A stretch of DNA of 64,000 nucleotides from JAMQPK01 sp963782595. GTDB lineage: Bacteria > Acidobacteriota > Vicinamibacteria > Vicinamibacterales > JAMQPK01. Of the stretch, positions 61,633 to 64,000 are shown piece by piece. The notes under the pieces are model-generated. The model worked only from the letters and a program-made list of their open reading frames with translations. It ran no database searches and was not told the origin of the DNA. A program made the position numbers and the translations under genes. The stretch's first letter is position 1, and every line of letters starts with the position of its first letter. Where the stretch lies: the NCBI GenBank assembly GCA_963782595.1, contig CAWAKJ010000005.1, positions 310,001 to 374,000 of the forward strand, written 5' to 3'.

Positions 61633-61728
61633 TCGCGGGGGCCCCCCCCCGCTCCTCGGCGCTCGCTCGCGGGGCCCCATCGCCCCGCGCCGCTCGCGCC
61701 GGTACCGGACCGAGCGCACCCAACGCAC
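61633..61728. other. GC-rich gap with G/C homopolymers
   Basis: The gap between two convergent genes starts with CGGGGGCCCCCCCCCGC, then several GC-rich inverted pieces (GCGCTCGCTCGCGGGGCC, GCGCCGCTCGCGCC). It may terminate transcription from both sides but lacks T-runs. Homopolymer length is prone to sequencing error. Confidence 0.5.
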
Positions 61729-62799
61729 CTAGCGATAGCCGCGGGCGGCGACCGGCCACACCCCGACAACCTTGTCGCCGTCTACTGCGTAAACGACATC
61801 GTGCAGGTTCATCGTCGGGTCGATATGTGACGGAATCAGCGCCAGACGGTCGCCGATCTGGACCGTGCTGTCCGGTGGGATTGCGATAATCGTATGTTCG
61901 TCGTTGAGGCCGAGCACCGTTGCGTCCTTCATCCCCCTCACCGACGGGTGGCCGTGATCTTTGGTGCATGCTTTGTGGCCGGCATCGATGACGCAGCGCT
62001 CGGGCACCGAACGGCTGACGACGGTGCCGAGCACGAACAGCGCCTGTTCGAACGGCATGCCCAGGCATCCATAGTCGGTGTCCATCAGCGCATACGAGCC
62101 CGCCTGGATTTCGTTGATGCGCTCGACCTCGCTGCTGATGTCGAAGCTCCCGGTTCCACCTCCAGAGACTAGCTCGATCGGCAGTCCCTGGTCGGCGAAC
62201 ATCTTCGCGGTTGCCGCCAGCTGGTTCATCGAGCGTCGCACAGCGGCTTCGCGATCGGCGCGATCGTGAATGCCGACCGCATGGCCCTCGTATCCCATCA
62301 CGCCCCGCAGCTTAAGTCCAGGCATGCCGAGCGCGCGTTTCGCAAGAGCAACGGCTTCTTCGCCGGGCGCCACACCGCAGCGGTTCTGGCCGACGTTCAC
62401 GTCGACGAGCACGCCGATCATGACGCCGGCATCGGTGGCGGCGCGGCTTAGCTGCTCGAGACCGGCCGCAGAGTCGATCGCAACGGTCACCGTCACCGAT
62501 TTCGCGAGGGCTGCGGCGCGACGGCATTTTCCGCTGTCCACGATTTCGTTGGCGATCAGAATGTCGTTCGACACCGTCGCGGCGACTTCTGCCTCGCCGA
62601 CGGTTGCGCATGTCAGCCCGTTGCACGAGCCGGCAGCGATCTGGCGCCTGGCGATTTCCGGTGTCTTGTGCGCCTTGAAGTGCGGCCGCAGCTTGCAGCG
62701 GCGTGCGGCGAAGTAGTCGCTCATGAGCCGGATGTTTCGCTCCATGGCGGGAAGATCGACGATGAGAGCGGGCGTGGGAATGTCGGACAGAGTTGTCAT
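61729..62799 (-). CDS. DSD1/D-threonine-aldolase-like PLP enzyme
   Basis: The product is 356 residues from the ATG at 62799 (GTG 62811 possible). The fold-type III (alanine-racemase-like) barrel is clear: PTPALIVDLPAMERNI, the PLP lysine in RPHFKAHKT near 46, VSGGGTGSFDI near 210, and the metal pair His/Asp in SHIDPTMNLHD near 330. D-serine dehydratase has Cys at the second ligand position and D-threonine aldolase has Asp, so the aldolase activity is favoured. It cleaves D-3-hydroxy-amino acids to glycine and an aldehyde. Confidence 0.85.
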   Translation of the reverse strand: MTTLSDIPTPALIVDLPAMERNIRLMSDYFAARRCKLRPHFKAHKTPEIARRQIAAGSCNGLTCATVGEAEVAATVSNDILIANEIVDSGKCRRAAALAKSVTVTVAIDSAAGLEQLSRAATDAGVMIGVLVDVNVGQNRCGVAPGEEAVALAKRALGMPGLKLRGVMGYEGHAVGIHDRADREAAVRRSMNQLAATAKMFADQGLPIELVSGGGTGSFDISSEVERINEIQAGSYALMDTDYGCLGMPFEQALFVLGTVVSRSVPERCVIDAGHKACTKDHGHPSVRGMKDATVLGLNDEHTIIAIPPDSTVQIGDRLALIPSHIDPTMNLHDVVYAVDGDKVVGVWPVAARGYR

Positions 62800-62819
62800 A
62801 GATGAGTGCACCAGAGGTT

Positions 62820-64000
62820 CTACTTAGGTTGTGAGCGTATGACCTGCTGAAGGCGCGCAAGATCCTGCTGAAGGACCTCGTCCTCCGGGCGGAATTTTAC
62901 CGCCGTCTCGAGATGCGCGAGTCCCTCCTGCAGCCGCCCCTGCTGGGCGAGCAGTTTGCCCATCAGGTGGAGCGCATCCGGGTCCGTGGGGCGGAGAGCC
63001 AGCGCGCGCTGGGCTTCGGCGAACGACTCCCGAAACTGCTCAGTGTCGTACAGCGCGGCCGCCAGGTAATAGCGCGCGCTCGCGTTCTGCTCGTGCAGGT
63101 CGAGCGCGTGCCGGAACTGGTCGATCGCCTCGGTGAATCTGCGATCTTGAGCCAGGGTTACGCCGTAGCTGTTGTAGGCAGTGACGAGCATCTGCCGCGC
63201 CTCGGCATCGTGAGGCGTCATGACAAGCGTCATCCGGAGCTGGCTAATCGCTTCGGGCCAGCTCGATAGCCGCAGATACGCGCTCCCCATGGTTCTATGC
63301 GCCCAGGGCACTTCCTCGCGCATGGGGTGCTCGCCGACAAGCACGTCGAGCTCGCGGATGGCCTCGGTGTACCGCTTCAGGTTGAACAGCGCGACGCCCA
63401 GGTTGTATCGCCCGCGAGGATCAGTGCGTGCGGCGATGCGCAGCAGCGGCAGCGCTTCGTCGTCGCGCTGGCGCCGCACCAGTTCGCTGCCGACGCTTGC
63501 ATACGCCACGTCGGTCGGCCAGCGTTCGAGCGTGGTCTCGGCCAGCGTCAGCCACGATTGATGCTCGGCATTCCGTCGGATGGTGCCGGCCCCCAAGAGT
63601 ACCGCGGCGACCGTCATCGACGTCAGCGCAAGCCTGCGCGAGCCATACTGCCGCACCGAGGTCCATCTGTAGAGGGCAACCACGATACCGGTCAGAACCG
63701 ACATGAGCGGCAAGTACATCCGGCGCTCGGCGCCCACTTCTGTGGCAATCGGAATGAAGCTGGAGGATGGCGCAAGCGTGATGAAGAACCACGCAGCCAG
63801 AAACGCCGCCGGCGGACTCCACCGGAACGCCGCCACCCCGACAATCGCCAGCGAGGCGATGGCGGCGGCGTGCGGCAGCACGTCGCCGAGGCCATAGGCG
63901 ACGGGTGGGCCGTAGTTGATCACGAGATCGACCGGCCAGAAAACCAGACGGAGATATCTCGTAATCATCACTGACTGGTTCAGGAGGTACGTCCAGACGC
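62820..64000 (-). CDS. TPR-containing membrane protein, TMTC/PMT-like (partial)
   Basis: The gene runs off the right edge; about 393 residues of the 3' part are visible. The first residues in the window (YLLNQSVMITRYLRLVFWP) match the typical TMTC-type glycosyltransferase loop, followed by three to four helices with FFITLAPSSSFIPIATEVGAERRMYLP. The last 230 residues are tetratricopeptide repeats (LGVALFNLKRYTEAIREL, YNSYGVTLAQDRRFTEAIDQF, ARYYLAAALYDTEQFRESF). The catalytic N-terminal half is outside the window. It may O-glycosylate secreted proteins. Confidence 0.8.
   Translation of the reverse strand, partial: VWTYLLNQSVMITRYLRLVFWPVDLVINYGPPVAYGLGDVLPHAAAIASLAIVGVAAFRWSPPAAFLAAWFFITLAPSSSFIPIATEVGAERRMYLPLMSVLTGIVVALYRWTSVRQYGSRRLALTSMTVAAVLLGAGTIRRNAEHQSWLTLAETTLERWPTDVAYASVGSELVRRQRDDEALPLLRIAARTDPRGRYNLGVALFNLKRYTEAIRELDVLVGEHPMREEVPWAHRTMGSAYLRLSSWPEAISQLRMTLVMTPHDAEARQMLVTAYNSYGVTLAQDRRFTEAIDQFRHALDLHEQNASARYYLAAALYDTEQFRESFAEAQRALALRPTDPDALHLMGKLLAQQGRLQEGLAHLETAVKFRPEDEVLQQDLARLQQVIRSQPK

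Noticed and set aside
61641..61650. Poly-C run as phase-variation tract
   Set aside because: It lies after the stop codon between convergent genes, so slippage would change no protein or obvious promoter.

Overview
This is high-GC bacterial DNA, densely coding on both strands, with no recognisable tRNA, rRNA, phage, insertion sequence or CRISPR array. Gene content suggests an aerobic soil or sediment bacterium of the Acidobacteriota, possibly class Vicinamibacteria: TorF-type and porin-like outer-membrane proteins, two di-haem/cupredoxin copper loci, an S8 peptidase with C-terminal VIWGD repeats next to an HD-GYP protein, two sigma-54 activators and many periplasmic enzymes. That taxonomic call is inference; no rRNA marker is present.

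Layout. 1-2857: 3' end of gltB and complete gltD (glutamate synthase). 2858-3341: a gene-free 0.48 kb giant inverted repeat. 3342-15655: LarA-like protein, S8 peptidase + HD-GYP pair, small HExxH protein, D-aminoacylase, TSUP exporter, NhaD/ArsB-like transporter, DUF411 protein, then mntR with a cation diffusion facilitator. 15669-20198 (minus): a metal, probably copper, locus of DUF1775 protein, two PepSY membrane proteins, porin, CuA-like cupredoxin and di-haem oxidoreductase. 20221-23245: a receiver/PEGA protein and a coiled-coil PilZ protein. 23242-28901 (plus): a second copper operon of sialidase-fold protein, Lgt paralogue, YHS protein, CopA-type ATPase, YtkA/FixH-like protein and cupredoxin lipoprotein.

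29054-45730 is dominated by nitrogen control and sugar uptake: sigma-54 activator, amtB behind a good sigma-54 promoter, two TorF porins, glnD, PII, a half-size GlnE, a PfkB kinase, a Gfo/Idh/MocA oxidoreductase, an RbsA/RbsC/RbsB-type ABC importer, and a second sigma-54 activator. With gltBD this gives sensing (PII/GlnD), uptake (AmtB), glutamine synthetase modification (GlnE) and assimilation (GOGAT) in one window.

45935-64000: a HEAGH peptidase + ATP-grasp ligase pair, a small unknown protein, a ferritin-like protein enclosed by inverted repeats, a PhoR/PhoB-like two-component system, two further histidine kinases, a FkbM methyltransferase, a cupredoxin-porin-kinase operon, a beta-lactamase-fold hydrolase, an SLC13-like permease, a D-threonine-aldolase-like enzyme and the 3' part of a TPR membrane protein.

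The most unusual signal is in the gaps. Many intergenic spaces hold short-word repeats folded into hairpins, each with its own word (AGGAGATC, CAGAGACG, GGTTCCGGGATCC, CCCTAAT, GTCGACTGTAGA, GGTGGTTAGTGG, GGTTCTGGGTTCGAGG, AGATTCGCAGATTGG). Several abut start or stop codons and two run into coding sequence. Ordinary terminator biology does not explain them well.
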